Source of the DNA: Burkholderia metallica
GTDB taxonomy: Bacteria > Pseudomonadota > Gammaproteobacteria > Burkholderiales > Burkholderiaceae
DNA length: 64,000 nucleotides
Reading direction: 5' to 3'
Assembly: GCF_902832845.1 (NCBI RefSeq)
Contig: NZ_CADFDB010000001.1
Span: forward strand, 682,001-746,000
The notes under the pieces were generated by a model. The model did not search any database and had not been told where the DNA came from. It saw only the letters and a program-made list of their open reading frames with translations. Shown piece after piece: positions 9,230-18,082 of the stretch (positions within the stretch are counted from its first letter, which is position 1; each line of letters starts with the position of its first letter). Position numbers and translations under genes: made by a program.

Positions 9230-9439
9230 GCCTTTGCGCGCGACCGCCAACGGTCATTGCATCGTTGTCCTGCGGATCGTGCGAACGGCGCTGACGTCAT
9301 CCCGGCGGGCATGCGGCTTGCTCGGCGGGCACGCCATCGCGGCGCCTGTCGTGCAAGCCGGTATCATAACGGCCGGCCCGCCGCTTCGGCCGGCCTCCAA
9401 CAACATCGCCATCCGGCATTCAGCAATCAGAGGCATTAC

Positions 9440-9760
9440 ATGACCAGTGCAACCCAATTCGACAACGTATCGGTCGTCAAGCGCGCGAACGTCTATTTCG
9501 ACGGCAAGTGCGTGTCGCATACCGTGCTCTTCCCGGACGGCACGCGCAAGACGCTCGGCGTGATCCTGCCGTGCGCGCTCAACTTCGGCACCGATGCGCC
9601 CGAATTGATGGAAGTGCAGGCCGGCAAGTGCCGCGTGAAGCTCGACGGCAGCAGCGAATGGCAGACCTACGGCGCGGGCGAATCGTTCTCGGTGCCGGGC
9701 AAGAGCCGCTTCGACATCGAAGTGCTCGAGACGCTCGATTACGTCTGCAGCTACCTGTAA
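9440..9760 (+). CDS. ppnP: Pyrimidine/purine nucleoside phosphorylase
   Basis: 106 aa single-cupin protein of the PpnP (YaiE) family, which phosphorolyses a broad range of nucleosides to base and ribose-1-phosphate. Family motifs are clear: [46 protein letters not shown] and a C-terminal [13 protein letters not shown] 9440 follows CAGAGG. It stands alone between divergent or unrelated neighbours and is followed by a stem-loop terminator. Confidence 0.92.
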
Positions 9761-9805
9761 CACGCGCCGCGAAGACACACGCTGCGCGGCAGCAGCAAAA
9801 AGAAA

Positions 9806-9823
9806 GCCCCGCCGAAGCGGGGC
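9806..9823. terminator. Stem-loop terminator between ppnP and a convergent gene
   Basis: GCCCCGC (9806-9812) and GCGGGGC (9817-9823) form a perfect 7-bp stem with a CGAA loop. Reading the minus strand, the stem is followed by TTTCTTTTTG, so it is a good terminator for the leftward gene at 9870. On the plus strand only TT follows. Confidence 0.7.
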
Positions 9824-9869
9824 TTGTCGCAAGCGGATGGCGCAAGGCCATCCGGAGCGCCTGTTCTCG

Positions 9870-10205
9870 TTACAGGCAGGCGTTGATGTCGCCGGCCGAC
9901 GATGCATCGCCGCCGCGGAAACCAACCCAGGTCTTCGCATTCGCGGCGTTGGCCGGGCGCACGACGGCCGCGGCGCCATTCGGCGGCTGCTGGCCCGGCG
10001 CATACACGGCCATCGCGAGGCCATTCGCGAGTTCGTACTGCGACGTCACTTGTTGCTGCGACTTGTCGGCCCAGGTCTTCGCGATGCACTGCGCGACCTG
10101 GTCGGCAGGCTTCTGGCTTTGTCCCACGTTTTGCAGGGCAGAATCGGCTGCATGAGCAGAAAATGCCACGGTCAATGCGATGAGCGGTAAGTATTTCGCG
10201 TTCAC
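9870..10205 (-). CDS. Small secreted protein of unknown function
   Basis: 111 aa. I do not recognise a named family. The N-terminus (VNAKYLPLIALTVAFSAHAAD) is a clear Sec signal peptide, giving a mature periplasmic or secreted protein of about 90 residues with two cysteines (in AQCIAKTW and the C-terminal NACL), which could form a disulphide. GTG 10205 was chosen because GAGGGAG precedes it and because it starts exactly at the signal peptide. It is a single-gene unit with its own terminator downstream. Confidence 0.75.
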   Translation of the reverse strand: MNAKYLPLIALTVAFSAHAADSALQNVGQSQKPADQVAQCIAKTWADKSQQQVTSQYELANGLAMAVYAPGQQPPNGAAAVVRPANAANAKTWVGFRGGDASSAGDINACL

Positions 10206-10693
10206 GTTATCTCCCTCGAGTCGTGATTGATTGAATGGGATCCGCAGCAGAACTGCGTGATAGTCAGATCGCGTTGAACAAGCACGGTTCCGATGATTCC
10301 GAAACAAGTTGTTAACGCGCTTGCCAAATCGCGGCGCCGATGCTGTGCACTTTGCTGCGGCACGGCATGCATCGTATGCAGCTCGACGTCATGTGTTGCA
10401 TGGCCGGTACGCTGCCCGGTCGTGCCGTGAGAGGTGGCCGCGGCGAGCGGCATGCGTTCCGCATGCCGTGCCGCAACTCTTTATTGGATTGCGAAAGTGG
10501 AATGGCTGATTGATGGCCCCGTCGCATGAGCACCATGATGACAAACTTTCGTCAGTCGAATTGTTAACCAACTTTAAACGCGGGAAGCGACGGCTTGCGA
10601 AGCGGCACGCGAGGGGCGTGTCGCTTCGTGCGGAAGAGGAAGCGGCCATGCGGGCGACGCGTGCGCGGCGAAACTGCCGCGCAGCGTGGTGGA
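10206..10693. other. Intergenic stretch with a 12-bp stem-loop
   Basis: No supported gene. The stretch is AT-richer than average near 10240-10330 and 10550-10580. A strong inverted repeat lies at 10599-10610 and 10616-10627 (12 bp, one G-T pair, GAGGG loop), downstream of the leftward CLC gene. It has no T-run and might be a repeat element or an mRNA end. Confidence 0.5.
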
Positions 10694-12481
10694 TCAGCCG
10701 GCCTGGCGCGAGCGGGAGACGCGCAGGTTGGCCGGGACGACCGGGCGGAAGCGTTCACGCTTCTGTTCGTCGTCGAAGTGCTGAAGCGCGGGCTTGATCA
10801 GATCGCTGCGCGACACGATGCCCGTGATGCGCATCGACTGCTCGTCGGCGACGACGGGCAGTCGCTCGAGCCCGAGCATCGCGAGTCGCGATGCGACGAC
10901 GCGGCAGGTTTCATGCGCGTGCGCGACGGCGGGGGGGCGGTTCTCGAACGCGCCCGAGATCGGCGAGTCCGCCGCGGCCTCGGCGCGCCGCGCGTCGAGC
11001 GTCGCGCGATCGACGAGACCGAGCAGGCGGCCGTCCTGCACGACCGGGTACGCGCGATGGGCCTGCTGCGCGCCGAAATACTGCGACTCGACAGTAGCCA
11101 GCGTCGCTGCGCCGTCGATCGCGACGACCCGCTCGGCCGGCGTCATCACTTCGCCGATGTCGTGCCGCTCGAGCGGATCGACGCCGTATTCGCGATAGAT
11201 GTGATAGCCGCGGCGTGCGATCTTTTCCGTCATGATCGAGCGCTTCATCACGACGGTCGCGAAACCGTGCGCGACGAGGGTCGCCGCGAGCAGCGGCAGC
11301 AGCGCGTTCGTGTCGTGCGTGAGGCCGAACGCGAACACGATCGCGGTCAGCGGCGCGCCGAGCGTTGCACCAAGCGTCGCGGCCATGCACACGAGCGGCC
11401 ACAGCGCCGGGTCGCCGCCCGGCAGCACCGGCGACAGCACGGTGCCGAGGCCGGCGCCGAGCATCAGCAGCGGGGCGAGCACGCCGCCCGAGGTGCCCGA
11501 GCCGAGTGCGATCACCCACATCACGGCCTTCACGATCAGCAGCGCGAGCGCGATCTTCAATGCGATGTGCTGATGCAGCAGGTCGCCGATCACGTCGTAG
11601 CCGACGCCCAACGCGCGCGGCTCCAGCCAGCCGCCGATGCCGATCACGATCGCGCCGAGCGCGGGCCACCACATCCAGTGCACCGGCAGTTTCGCGAAGG
11701 CGTCCTCGACGCGGTACAGCGCGGCTGACAGCCCGCACGCGAGCATGCCCGACAGCAGGCCGGCGACGCCGCACGACAGCAGCGCGACGGGCGTCGGCGC
11801 GGCCGTGGTCAGCGCAAACAGCGGATCGACGCCGAAGAACACGGCGCGCGCGAAACCGGCCACCGCGCACGCGAGCGCGACCGGCAGGAAACTGCGCGGA
11901 CGCCATTCGAACAGCAGCAGTTCGACCGCGAGCAGCACGGCGGCGACCGGCGTGCCGAACACGGCGGTCATGCCGGCGGCCGCACCGGCGACGAGCAGCG
12001 TCTTGCGCTCGGCGGCGGTGACGTGCACGCATTGCGCGATCAGCGAGCCGAGCGCGCCGCCCGTCATGATGATCGGGCCTTCGGCGCCGAACGGGCCGCC
12101 GCTGCCGATCACGACGCCGGACGACAGCGGCTTGAGGATCGCGACCTTCGGCGACATGCGGCTCTTGCCGAACAGGATCGCCTCGATCGCTTCGGGAATG
12201 CCGTGGCCGCGGATCTTGTCCGAACCGAAGCGCGCCATCAACCCGACGATCAGCCCGCCGATCACCGGCACGACGATCACCCACGCGCCGAGCGTATTGT
12301 GCGCGGGCGAGCGGTCGACGAACGAGAACTGCCGGAAGAAGAACAGGTTCGTGAACAGATGGATCAGGCTCAGCAGCACGAATGCGGCGAGCGTGCTGAG
12401 CAGCCCGATTCCGGCGGCAAGCAACGCGATCCTGGGCAGGCGTTCGTTGGTCGAGAAATCGCGTTTGTGCGGTGCGTTCAT
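10694..12481 (-). CDS. CLC family chloride/anion channel or antiporter with C-terminal CBS domains
   Basis: 595 aa: an N-terminal CLC membrane domain (about residues 15-430) and a C-terminal pair of CBS domains (about 450-575). CLC proteins move chloride or related anions, usually coupled to protons. The three selectivity-filter motifs are recognisable but divergent: GHGIPEAI (residues 92-99, where the E. coli exchanger has GSGIP), GSGGPFGAEGP (126-136, with the gating Glu at 134) and GTSGGVLAP. The start at ATG 12481 gives the canonical cytosolic N-terminus. It begins 20 bases after the marR stop, so the two genes are probably cotranscribed. CBS domains suggest nucleotide control. Confidence 0.9.
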   Translation of the reverse strand: MNAPHKRDFSTNERLPRIALLAAGIGLLSTLAAFVLLSLIHLFTNLFFFRQFSFVDRSPAHNTLGAWVIVVPVIGGLIVGLMARFGSDKIRGHGIPEAIEAILFGKSRMSPKVAILKPLSSGVVIGSGGPFGAEGPIIMTGGALGSLIAQCVHVTAAERKTLLVAGAAAGMTAVFGTPVAAVLLAVELLLFEWRPRSFLPVALACAVAGFARAVFFGVDPLFALTTAAPTPVALLSCGVAGLLSGMLACGLSAALYRVEDAFAKLPVHWMWWPALGAIVIGIGGWLEPRALGVGYDVIGDLLHQHIALKIALALLIVKAVMWVIALGSGTSGGVLAPLLMLGAGLGTVLSPVLPGGDPALWPLVCMAATLGATLGAPLTAIVFAFGLTHDTNALLPLLAATLVAHGFATVVMKRSIMTEKIARRGYHIYREYGVDPLERHDIGEVMTPAERVVAIDGAATLATVESQYFGAQQAHRAYPVVQDGRLLGLVDRATLDARRAEAAADSPISGAFENRPPAVAHAHETCRVVASRLAMLGLERLPVVADEQSMRITGIVSRSDLIKPALQHFDDEQKRERFRPVVPANLRVSRSRQAG

Positions 12482-12501
12482 CGGTGTGGAAAGGGCAAGG
12501 G

Positions 12502-12915
12502 TCAGTAATCGATCTGGGGAACCTGGAACGCGCCCTTGAGCGACTTCAGCTCGGCGCGATGCATGGCCGCGAGACGCGCGAGCAGCGTCTCGCCCGCGGG
12601 CTCGAGGTGGACTTCGACCTGGCGGCGGTCCGCTTCGCTCGTCTTGCGCTTCACGAGGCCGAGCGCTTCGCAGCGCGTGACCAGCGCGACGACGCCGTGA
12701 TGCTGCGCCTGCAGGCGTTCCGCGAGCTCGCCGATGGTTGCCCATTCGCGATGCGGGTAGCCCTTGATGTGGAGCAGCAGCAGGTATTGCAGCGGCGTCA
12801 CGCCTTCGCTTTGCGCGGCGCGTTCGGAGAAGCGCTCGAAGCGGCGCATCTGGTAGCGGAACTCGGACAGTTGCTGGAAATCGCTTTTCGCCAGTGCACG
12901 TCGCGTATCGTTCAT
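12502..12915 (-). CDS. MarR family transcriptional regulator
   Basis: 137 aa, normal MarR size. The winged-helix region reads TPLQYLLLLHIKGYP, then ATIGELAERLQAQHHGVVALVTRCEALGLV and a wing with SEADRRQVEVHL. ATG 12915 was chosen to give the compact MarR N-terminus; the frame upstream is not family-like. It is cotranscribed with the downstream CLC gene. A palindrome lies 37-55 bases upstream of its start and a near copy lies before the HPP-CBS gene, so it probably represses itself, CLC and HPP-CBS. The inducer is unknown. Confidence 0.88.
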   Translation of the reverse strand: MNDTRRALAKSDFQQLSEFRYQMRRFERFSERAAQSEGVTPLQYLLLLHIKGYPHREWATIGELAERLQAQHHGVVALVTRCEALGLVKRKTSEADRRQVEVHLEPAGETLLARLAAMHRAELKSLKGAFQVPQIDY

Positions 12916-12951
12916 CGGGGCGGTCGGACAGTCGGTTTCGATAGCGGTAAA

Positions 12952-12970
12952 TATATCACAACATGATATA
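12952..12970. promoter_or_regulatory. Predicted MarR operator (copy 1)
   Basis: TATATCA-CAACA-TGATATA is a perfect 7-bp inverted repeat with a 5-base spacer, upstream of the marR-CLC unit. A 16/19 match in reverse orientation occurs at 14275-14293. Confidence 0.7.
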
Positions 12971-13046
12971 AATGGCCGAATTTCCGCGAACGGAATACAT
13001 GCTGCGTTACGTCGGCCGTTACAGCGCGTGACGCGCGCTGCATGCG

Positions 13047-14219
13047 CTACGCCGCTTCGGGCATTTGCGTCTGCCGATACAGGCCCGTGACGAGATCCGT
13101 CTGGGTCATGATCCCGACGAGCCGGTGCGACGCATCGACGACAGGAATGTGGTGGTGGCCCGAATGCGTAAACAGCGGCACGAGCGCGGTAATCGGCATC
13201 GTTTCCGGCACGCATGCGACGTCGCGCGTCATCACGGACGCGACGCTCGCCGGCTGGCCGCCGAACGATTGCGGCAGCCGCGCGGACACGCGTTGCCACA
13301 GCGGGGTCGGGCGGCGCAGCGCGCGCGTGAGGTCGGCGCGCGTAATGATGCCGGTCAGGCGGCCTTCGCCGTCGACCACGGGCAGCGCCTTCACGCGGTG
13401 GCGGTCGAGCAGCGCGAGTGCGGCCGTCACCGACGTCGACGGCGCGACTTCGATGGCATGTCTAGTCATCAGGTCGGCGCACGAGAGCTGGCCGAACGTG
13501 CGCGTATAGGCCTGCATCTCCGTTTCGCGCAGCAGCGCTTCGAGATCGTCAGGATCGACGTCGAGCCATTCGCCGCGGCGCTTCAGCACCGCGTCGAGGT
13601 CGTCGCGCGTGAAGCCGCCGCGCGCCGCTGCGGCGGCGCCGGCCGGTTTCGCTTCGGTGCGCACGCCGCCGTGCGGGTAGCGGTGCCCGGTGAGCGCATG
13701 ATAGGCGAGCGCGGCCGACAGCAGGATGGCCGATTGCAGCGCGATCGGCTCCAGCACGAAGCTGAATCCGAGCGAGTGGATCGCCGGGCCGCCGACCACC
13801 GCGGTGAGCGCGACGGCGCCCGACGGCGGGTGCACGCAGCGCAGCGCGAACATGCCGCCGATCGCGCACGCGATCGCGACCGCGGCGGCCGTGACCGGAT
13901 CGGCGATCCATTGCGCGCAGGCGACCCCGACCGTCGCCGCGACGAGATTGCCGCCGACGATCGACCACGGTTGCGCGAGCGGGCTGGCCGGCACCGCGAA
14001 CAGCAGCACGGCCGATGCGCCCATCGGCGCGACGAGCAGCGGCACGAGGCCCGGCACGCCGGGGAGCAGCCGCATCGTCACGCCGACCGTCGCGATCCCG
14101 ACGAGCGCACCCATGCACGAGCGCAGGCGCTCGCGCCAGCCGAGCGACATCGGATGAGGAACGAAGCTGTGCAGCCATTGCCGCAACGTGCGGCGCGACG
14201 AAGAAGAGCCTGACGACAT
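13047..14219 (-). CDS. HPP family integral membrane protein with two CBS domains
   Basis: 390 aa. The N-terminal part (about residues 30-180) has four or more membrane segments and the HPP signature CVHPPSGAVALTAV with His130-Pro131-Pro132. The C-terminal part carries two CBS motifs (from SCADLMTRHAIEV and from VASVMTRDVACVP). Some HPP proteins of cyanobacteria and chloroplasts are reported nitrite transporters; bacterial HPP-CBS fusions are mostly uncharacterised. It stands in its own unit upstream of marR-CLC and has its own copy of the MarR-type palindrome 56 bases before its start. Shared CBS domains and shared operator suggest a joint role with the CLC protein in anion handling. Confidence 0.85.
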   Translation of the reverse strand: MSSGSSSSRRTLRQWLHSFVPHPMSLGWRERLRSCMGALVGIATVGVTMRLLPGVPGLVPLLVAPMGASAVLLFAVPASPLAQPWSIVGGNLVAATVGVACAQWIADPVTAAAVAIACAIGGMFALRCVHPPSGAVALTAVVGGPAIHSLGFSFVLEPIALQSAILLSAALAYHALTGHRYPHGGVRTEAKPAGAAAAARGGFTRDDLDAVLKRRGEWLDVDPDDLEALLRETEMQAYTRTFGQLSCADLMTRHAIEVAPSTSVTAALALLDRHRVKALPVVDGEGRLTGIITRADLTRALRRPTPLWQRVSARLPQSFGGQPASVASVMTRDVACVPETMPITALVPLFTHSGHHHIPVVDASHRLVGIMTQTDLVTGLYRQTQMPEAA

Positions 14220-14577
14220 GGACGGTAAGCGGTAGATACGACGGCGCGGATGCGCGCGGTGGCAAGCGGCGAATTATATCGTGTTGTGATACAAATTGCT
14301 GCGCTGCTTCCGCGTTGCAGATGAGCGATGCGCATGTCTTGCAAAAACCTTTCATCCCATGAAGGCGGGTGCGTCGATTGCGCAAATTCGTCGGCAGCGG
14401 CGTACAATTCGGGCCACCGAATCCCCCCGTCATGCCCGAACTCCGTACGCGATGCCCGCTCTCCCGCCTTTTCCCCCGGCACGGCGATCGATGCGACGTG
14501 GTTCGCGGCTGCGTTCCGTTTCCCCCTGACGCGAGCGCTGCCGACGCCTCCCCACTGACTCTCCCCCAGCCAATTCA
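14220..14577. other. Divergent intergenic region between HPP-CBS and LysR genes
   Basis: No gene seen. The left part, up to about 14300, is AT-rich and holds the second MarR-type palindrome. The right part is GC-rich and carries the presumed promoter of the LysR gene, but I cannot point to definite elements. Confidence 0.5.
14275..14293. promoter_or_regulatory. Predicted MarR operator (copy 2)
   Basis: TATATCG-TGTTG-TGATACA; its reverse complement, TGTATCACAACACGATATA, matches the operator before marR at 16 of 19 positions, including the CAACA centre. It lies 56 bases upstream of the HPP-CBS start codon. Confidence 0.65.
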
Positions 14578-15546
14578 ATGGACATGCTCGAAAACATGCG
14601 CCTGTTCGTGCGCGTCGTCGAAGCCGGCAGTTTTACTGCGGTTGCGAAGGAAATCGACGCGACCACCGCGCAGGTGTCGCGCGCGGTATCGAACCTCGAA
14701 GCGCACGTACAGACGCGCCTGCTGCATCGCACGACGCGCCACCTCGGTCTCACCGAAAGCGGCCAACGCTATTTCGAGCGCGCGAAATCGATCCTCGCGG
14801 AAATCGACTACGCGAATGCGGAGGCACGCAACGCGCTGCTGCGGCCGACCGGCAAGATGCGCATCCATGCGATGACGGGGCTCGGGCAGAGCCATGTCGT
14901 GTCGTCGATCGTCCGCTACCAGGAGGACAACCCCGACGTGTCGGTCGAACTCACGCTGGCGCAGCGGATGCCGAATCTCGTCGAGGAGGGCTACGACGTG
15001 TCGATCGTGACGGCGTCGCAGCTGCCCGATTCGGGCTATGTCGCGCAGACCTGCGGCACGAGCTGCAGCGTGCTCGTCGCGTCGCGCGAATACCTGGCGC
15101 GCCACGGCACGCCGCAAACGCCCGACGAACTGCCGAACCACGTGTGCCTGCGTCTCGACACGCCCGCGTCGCCGGCCGGCGAATGGCGGCTCGAGCGCAG
15201 CGACGGCGAGGAGACCGTCTACGAGCTGCAGCCCGCGCCGTTCCAGGTGAACGTGCCGGACGCGTTGTGCGTCGCCGTGCGCGCCGGGCGCGGGATCGCG
15301 TGCGTCGCGCTGTATACGGTGCTCGACGACATCCGCGAAGGGCGGCTGATCCGCGTGCTGCCCGAGTACCGGCTGCAGACGGTGAGCGTGTATGCGGTCT
15401 ACGCGACGCGCCGCTATCTCGACGCGAAGATCCGCACATTCCTCGACCACCTGCGCACGACGCTCACGCCCGCGCTGGAGAACGATCTGCGCGAACTCGA
15501 CCGGCTGACCACCGAACAGACGCCCGGCGGCCGCAAGCGCGCCTGA
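14578..15546 (+). CDS. LysR family transcriptional regulator
   Basis: 322 aa. The helix-turn-helix reads MRLFVRVVEAGSFTAVAKEI, then TAQVSRAVSNLEAHVQTRLLHRTTR, in the CrgA-like branch of LysR proteins; the effector domain follows. ATG 14578 or the ATG two codons later are both possible. It faces the MFS transporter gene downstream (convergent) and the HPP-CBS gene upstream (divergent). Its target is not evident, since the palindrome in the divergent spacer belongs to the MarR set. Confidence 0.85.
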   Translation: MDMLENMRLFVRVVEAGSFTAVAKEIDATTAQVSRAVSNLEAHVQTRLLHRTTRHLGLTESGQRYFERAKSILAEIDYANAEARNALLRPTGKMRIHAMTGLGQSHVVSSIVRYQEDNPDVSVELTLAQRMPNLVEEGYDVSIVTASQLPDSGYVAQTCGTSCSVLVASREYLARHGTPQTPDELPNHVCLRLDTPASPAGEWRLERSDGEETVYELQPAPFQVNVPDALCVAVRAGRGIACVALYTVLDDIREGRLIRVLPEYRLQTVSVYAVYATRRYLDAKIRTFLDHLRTTLTPALENDLRELDRLTTEQTPGGRKRA

Positions 15547-15555
15547 CGGCCCGCG

Positions 15556-15572
15556 CGGGCGGGCACCGCCCG
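15556..15572. terminator. GC-rich stem-loop between convergent genes
   Basis: CGGGCGG (15556-15562) pairs with CCGCCCG (15566-15572) over a 3-base loop, in the 49-base gap between the LysR and MFS stop codons. There is no T-run, so the termination role is inferred from position only. Confidence 0.35.
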
Positions 15573-15595
15573 AACCGTACGTGCGGCGGCGACGG

Positions 15596-16960
15596 TCACG
15601 CGCGCGGCGCGATGCGAATCCGCTCGAAGCGTCCCGCCAGCCATGCGTAGGCGGCAATGCCGATCAGCCCGTGCGCGGCGACGAACCACAACGCACCGGC
15701 GAACGAGCCCGTGCTCGCGACGAAATAGCCGATCACGAGCGGCGTGACGATGCCGGCGATGTTGCCGAGGCCGTTGAACACGCCGCCGCTCAGCCCGACC
15801 ATGCCTTCCGGCGCCGTATCGGCGAGCACGGCCCAGCCGACCGCCGCGAGCCCCTTGCCGAAGAACGCGATCGTCATCAGCGCGATCACGACCGCGTTCG
15901 ACGACGCGCCGTTCGCGAGCACGAGCAGCGTCGCCATCGCCATCCCCGCGACGAACGGCGTCTTGCGCGCCTTCGACGGATGCATGCCGCGGCGGATCAG
16001 CCAGTCCGACAGCACGCCGCCGAGCACGCCGCCCGTGAAGCCGCAGATCGCCGGCAGCGCGGCGACCCAGCCGGCTTCCATGATCGTCATCCCGCGCCCC
16101 TTGATCAGATAGATCGGGAACCACGTGATGAAGAAGTAGGTGAGCGCGGTGATGCAGTACTGGCCGATGTAGATCGCCCACAGGTTCCGGTGGCGAAACA
16201 GTTGCGACACGTCGTGCCACGACACGCGCGGCCGCGCGCGCACGCGGTTCGCTTCGAGGTCGACGAGCGCGCCGTGCGCGCGCAGGTAGTCGCGCTCCGC
16301 GTCGCTCACGCGCGGGTGGCCGTGCGGCTCGCGATACCACGCGAACCACAGCGCGGCGAGCGCGATGCCGAGCAGCCCCATCCACAGAAACACGTGCTCC
16401 CAGCCGAGCGCATGCGTGAGCCACGCCATCGCGGGCGTGAACAGCACGACGGCCATGTATTGCGCGGAATTGAACAGCGCCGACGCGGTGCCGCGTTCGG
16501 CGGTCGGGAACCAGCACGCGACGATTCTCGAGTTCGCCGGGAACGCCGGAGATTCGACGAGGCCGAGCATGAAGCGCATCACGAACAGCGCGAGCGTGGC
16601 GGCCGCGCCCTGCACGGCGAGCCAGCCGACCGTCCCTTGCAGCATCGTGAAGACCGACCACAGCAGCAGGCTCAGGCCGTACACGCGCCGTGCGCCGAAG
16701 CGGTCGAGCAGCCAGCCGCCCGGGATCTGGCCGATCGCATAGGCCCACGCGAACGCGGAAAAGACGATGCCGAGCTGCACCGGCGTGAGTCCGAGGTCGT
16801 GTGCGACGCCGGTGCCGGCGATCGACATCGTCGCGCGATCCGCATAGTTGATGACGGTGACCGCGAAAATCAGCGCGAGGACTGTATAGCGGACGCGGCC
16901 GATCGTGCGCGACGCGGCGGGCGACGCGGCGAGGGCGGCGCCGCTGGATCGATGGGGCAT
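15596..16960 (-). CDS. MFS transporter, anion:cation symporter type (glucarate/galactonate-like)
   Basis: 454 aa, about 12 membrane segments. The start RYTVLALIFAVTVINYADRATMS and loop GGWLLDRFGARRVYG are typical of the ACS family that includes GudP, DgoT and related sugar-acid/proton symporters. The RIVACWFPTAERGTASALFNS motif of that family is present. ATG 16960 follows CAGGAGAC. Downstream genes in the same neighbourhood encode 2-hydroxyacid dehydrogenases and a second (TRAP) uptake system, supporting an aldonate, aldarate or other hydroxy-acid substrate, though it cannot be named. Confidence 0.85.
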   Translation of the reverse strand: MPHRSSGAALAASPAASRTIGRVRYTVLALIFAVTVINYADRATMSIAGTGVAHDLGLTPVQLGIVFSAFAWAYAIGQIPGGWLLDRFGARRVYGLSLLLWSVFTMLQGTVGWLAVQGAAATLALFVMRFMLGLVESPAFPANSRIVACWFPTAERGTASALFNSAQYMAVVLFTPAMAWLTHALGWEHVFLWMGLLGIALAALWFAWYREPHGHPRVSDAERDYLRAHGALVDLEANRVRARPRVSWHDVSQLFRHRNLWAIYIGQYCITALTYFFITWFPIYLIKGRGMTIMEAGWVAALPAICGFTGGVLGGVLSDWLIRRGMHPSKARKTPFVAGMAMATLLVLANGASSNAVVIALMTIAFFGKGLAAVGWAVLADTAPEGMVGLSGGVFNGLGNIAGIVTPLVIGYFVASTGSFAGALWFVAAHGLIGIAAYAWLAGRFERIRIAPRA

Positions 16961-17030
16961 GCGTGTCTCCTGGCCTTCGTCGTGCGAAGGCATCCGGTGT
17001 TGTAAGGGGCCGTCGTACGGCTTGCGGCGG

Positions 17031-17969
17031 TCAGCGCGTGACGCTGGTCGGCGGGCGCTGGCCCGCGAAGCACGCGGCGAGATTGGCGAGCACGATCCGG
17101 CCCATCTCCTCGCGCGTTTCGCGGGTCGCGCTCGCGCGGTGCGGCTGCACGACCACGCGGTCGAGTTCGAGCAGCGCGGCCGGCACGTGCGGTTCGTTCG
17201 CGAACACGTCGAGGCCGGCACCGGCGATCGTGCCGTCGGCGAGCGCGCGAATCAACGCGGCTTCGTCGACCAGCTTGCCGCGCGCGACATTGATCAGGAA
17301 TCCTTTTGGACCGAGCGCGGCGAGCACGTCGGCCGTCACGAGCACGTTGCCGTGGTCGGCCGATGCCGCGATCACGAGCACGTCGCTGTCGCGTGCGAGC
17401 GCGGCGAGGTCGGGCACGAAGCGATAGCCGCTGTCGCGATGCTCGCGCGGGCCGAAATAGCTGACGGGCATCCGGAACGCCTGCGCGCGCGCGGCGATCG
17501 CGCGCCCGACACGGCCGAGCCCGACGATGCCGAGCCGCTTGCCGGTCACCTGCGTCGCGAGCGGCTGGGCCGCCTTGCCCCAGCGGCCGGCGCGCACGAT
17601 GCGCTCGCCGGCGCCGAGGTCGCGCAGCGTCATCAGGATCAGCCCCAGCGCCATGTCGGCGACGTCGTCGGTCAGCACGTCGGGCGTCGTCGTCACGTGG
17701 ATGCCGCGGGCCCGCGCGCGATCGAGATCGACGGCGTCGGTGCCGATGCCGCTGATCGCAACGATCTCGAGCGCGGGCAGCCGGTCCATCAGCGCGGCGG
17801 ACAGGCCGTTCGCGCCGCCGGTCACGACACCGCGAATGCGCGCGGCGACGCGCTCGAGCAGCGCGTCCGGGTGTGCGGCCGCATACAGCCGGTGCACCGC
17901 GTAACGGGCGGACAGCTCGGCGTCGATGGGGTCGGGAAGCGGCTGGGTGAGCAGGATGTCGATGGTCAT
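17031..17969 (-). CDS. D-2-hydroxyacid dehydrogenase, NAD(P)-dependent
   Basis: 312 aa. It has the two-domain fold of the D-isomer 2-hydroxyacid dehydrogenases, which interconvert 2-oxo acids and D-2-hydroxy acids (glyoxylate/hydroxypyruvate reductase type). The cofactor motif is GLGRVGRAIAARAQAF. The catalytic triad is intact: Arg in NVARGKLVDE, Glu in DVFANEPHVP and His in VVQPHRASATR. ATG 17969 gives the normal N-terminus. It is transcribed just before the MFS gene (70 bases) and divergently from a LysR gene, so regulator, dehydrogenase and transporter form one module. Confidence 0.88.
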   Translation of the reverse strand: MTIDILLTQPLPDPIDAELSARYAVHRLYAAAHPDALLERVAARIRGVVTGGANGLSAALMDRLPALEIVAISGIGTDAVDLDRARARGIHVTTTPDVLTDDVADMALGLILMTLRDLGAGERIVRAGRWGKAAQPLATQVTGKRLGIVGLGRVGRAIAARAQAFRMPVSYFGPREHRDSGYRFVPDLAALARDSDVLVIAASADHGNVLVTADVLAALGPKGFLINVARGKLVDEAALIRALADGTIAGAGLDVFANEPHVPAALLELDRVVVQPHRASATRETREEMGRIVLANLAACFAGQRPPTSVTR

Positions 17970-18030
17970 GAAGGTCTCGGTCGGCGGGCGCGGTGCAGGC
18001 CGCGCATCAGGTGAAACCGAGTATAGAAAT

Positions 18031-18044
18031 CGCATCGATATGCG
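18031..18044. promoter_or_regulatory. Short inverted repeat in the divergent LysR/dehydrogenase promoter
   Basis: CGCAT-CGAT-ATGCG lies midway between the dehydrogenase start (17969) and the LysR start (18083). Inverted repeats in such spacers often bind the divergent LysR protein, but this one is short and lacks the T-N11-A spacing. Confidence 0.3.
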
Positions 18045-18082
18045 TCTAACATCAAAAACCTATCGATTGATTCAAGAATTGG

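Noticed and set aside
10510-10797. 95-codon plus-strand frame beside the CLC gene
   Set aside because: It runs antisense into the CLC C-terminus, contains a stem-loop, and has Arg-rich low-complexity sequence.
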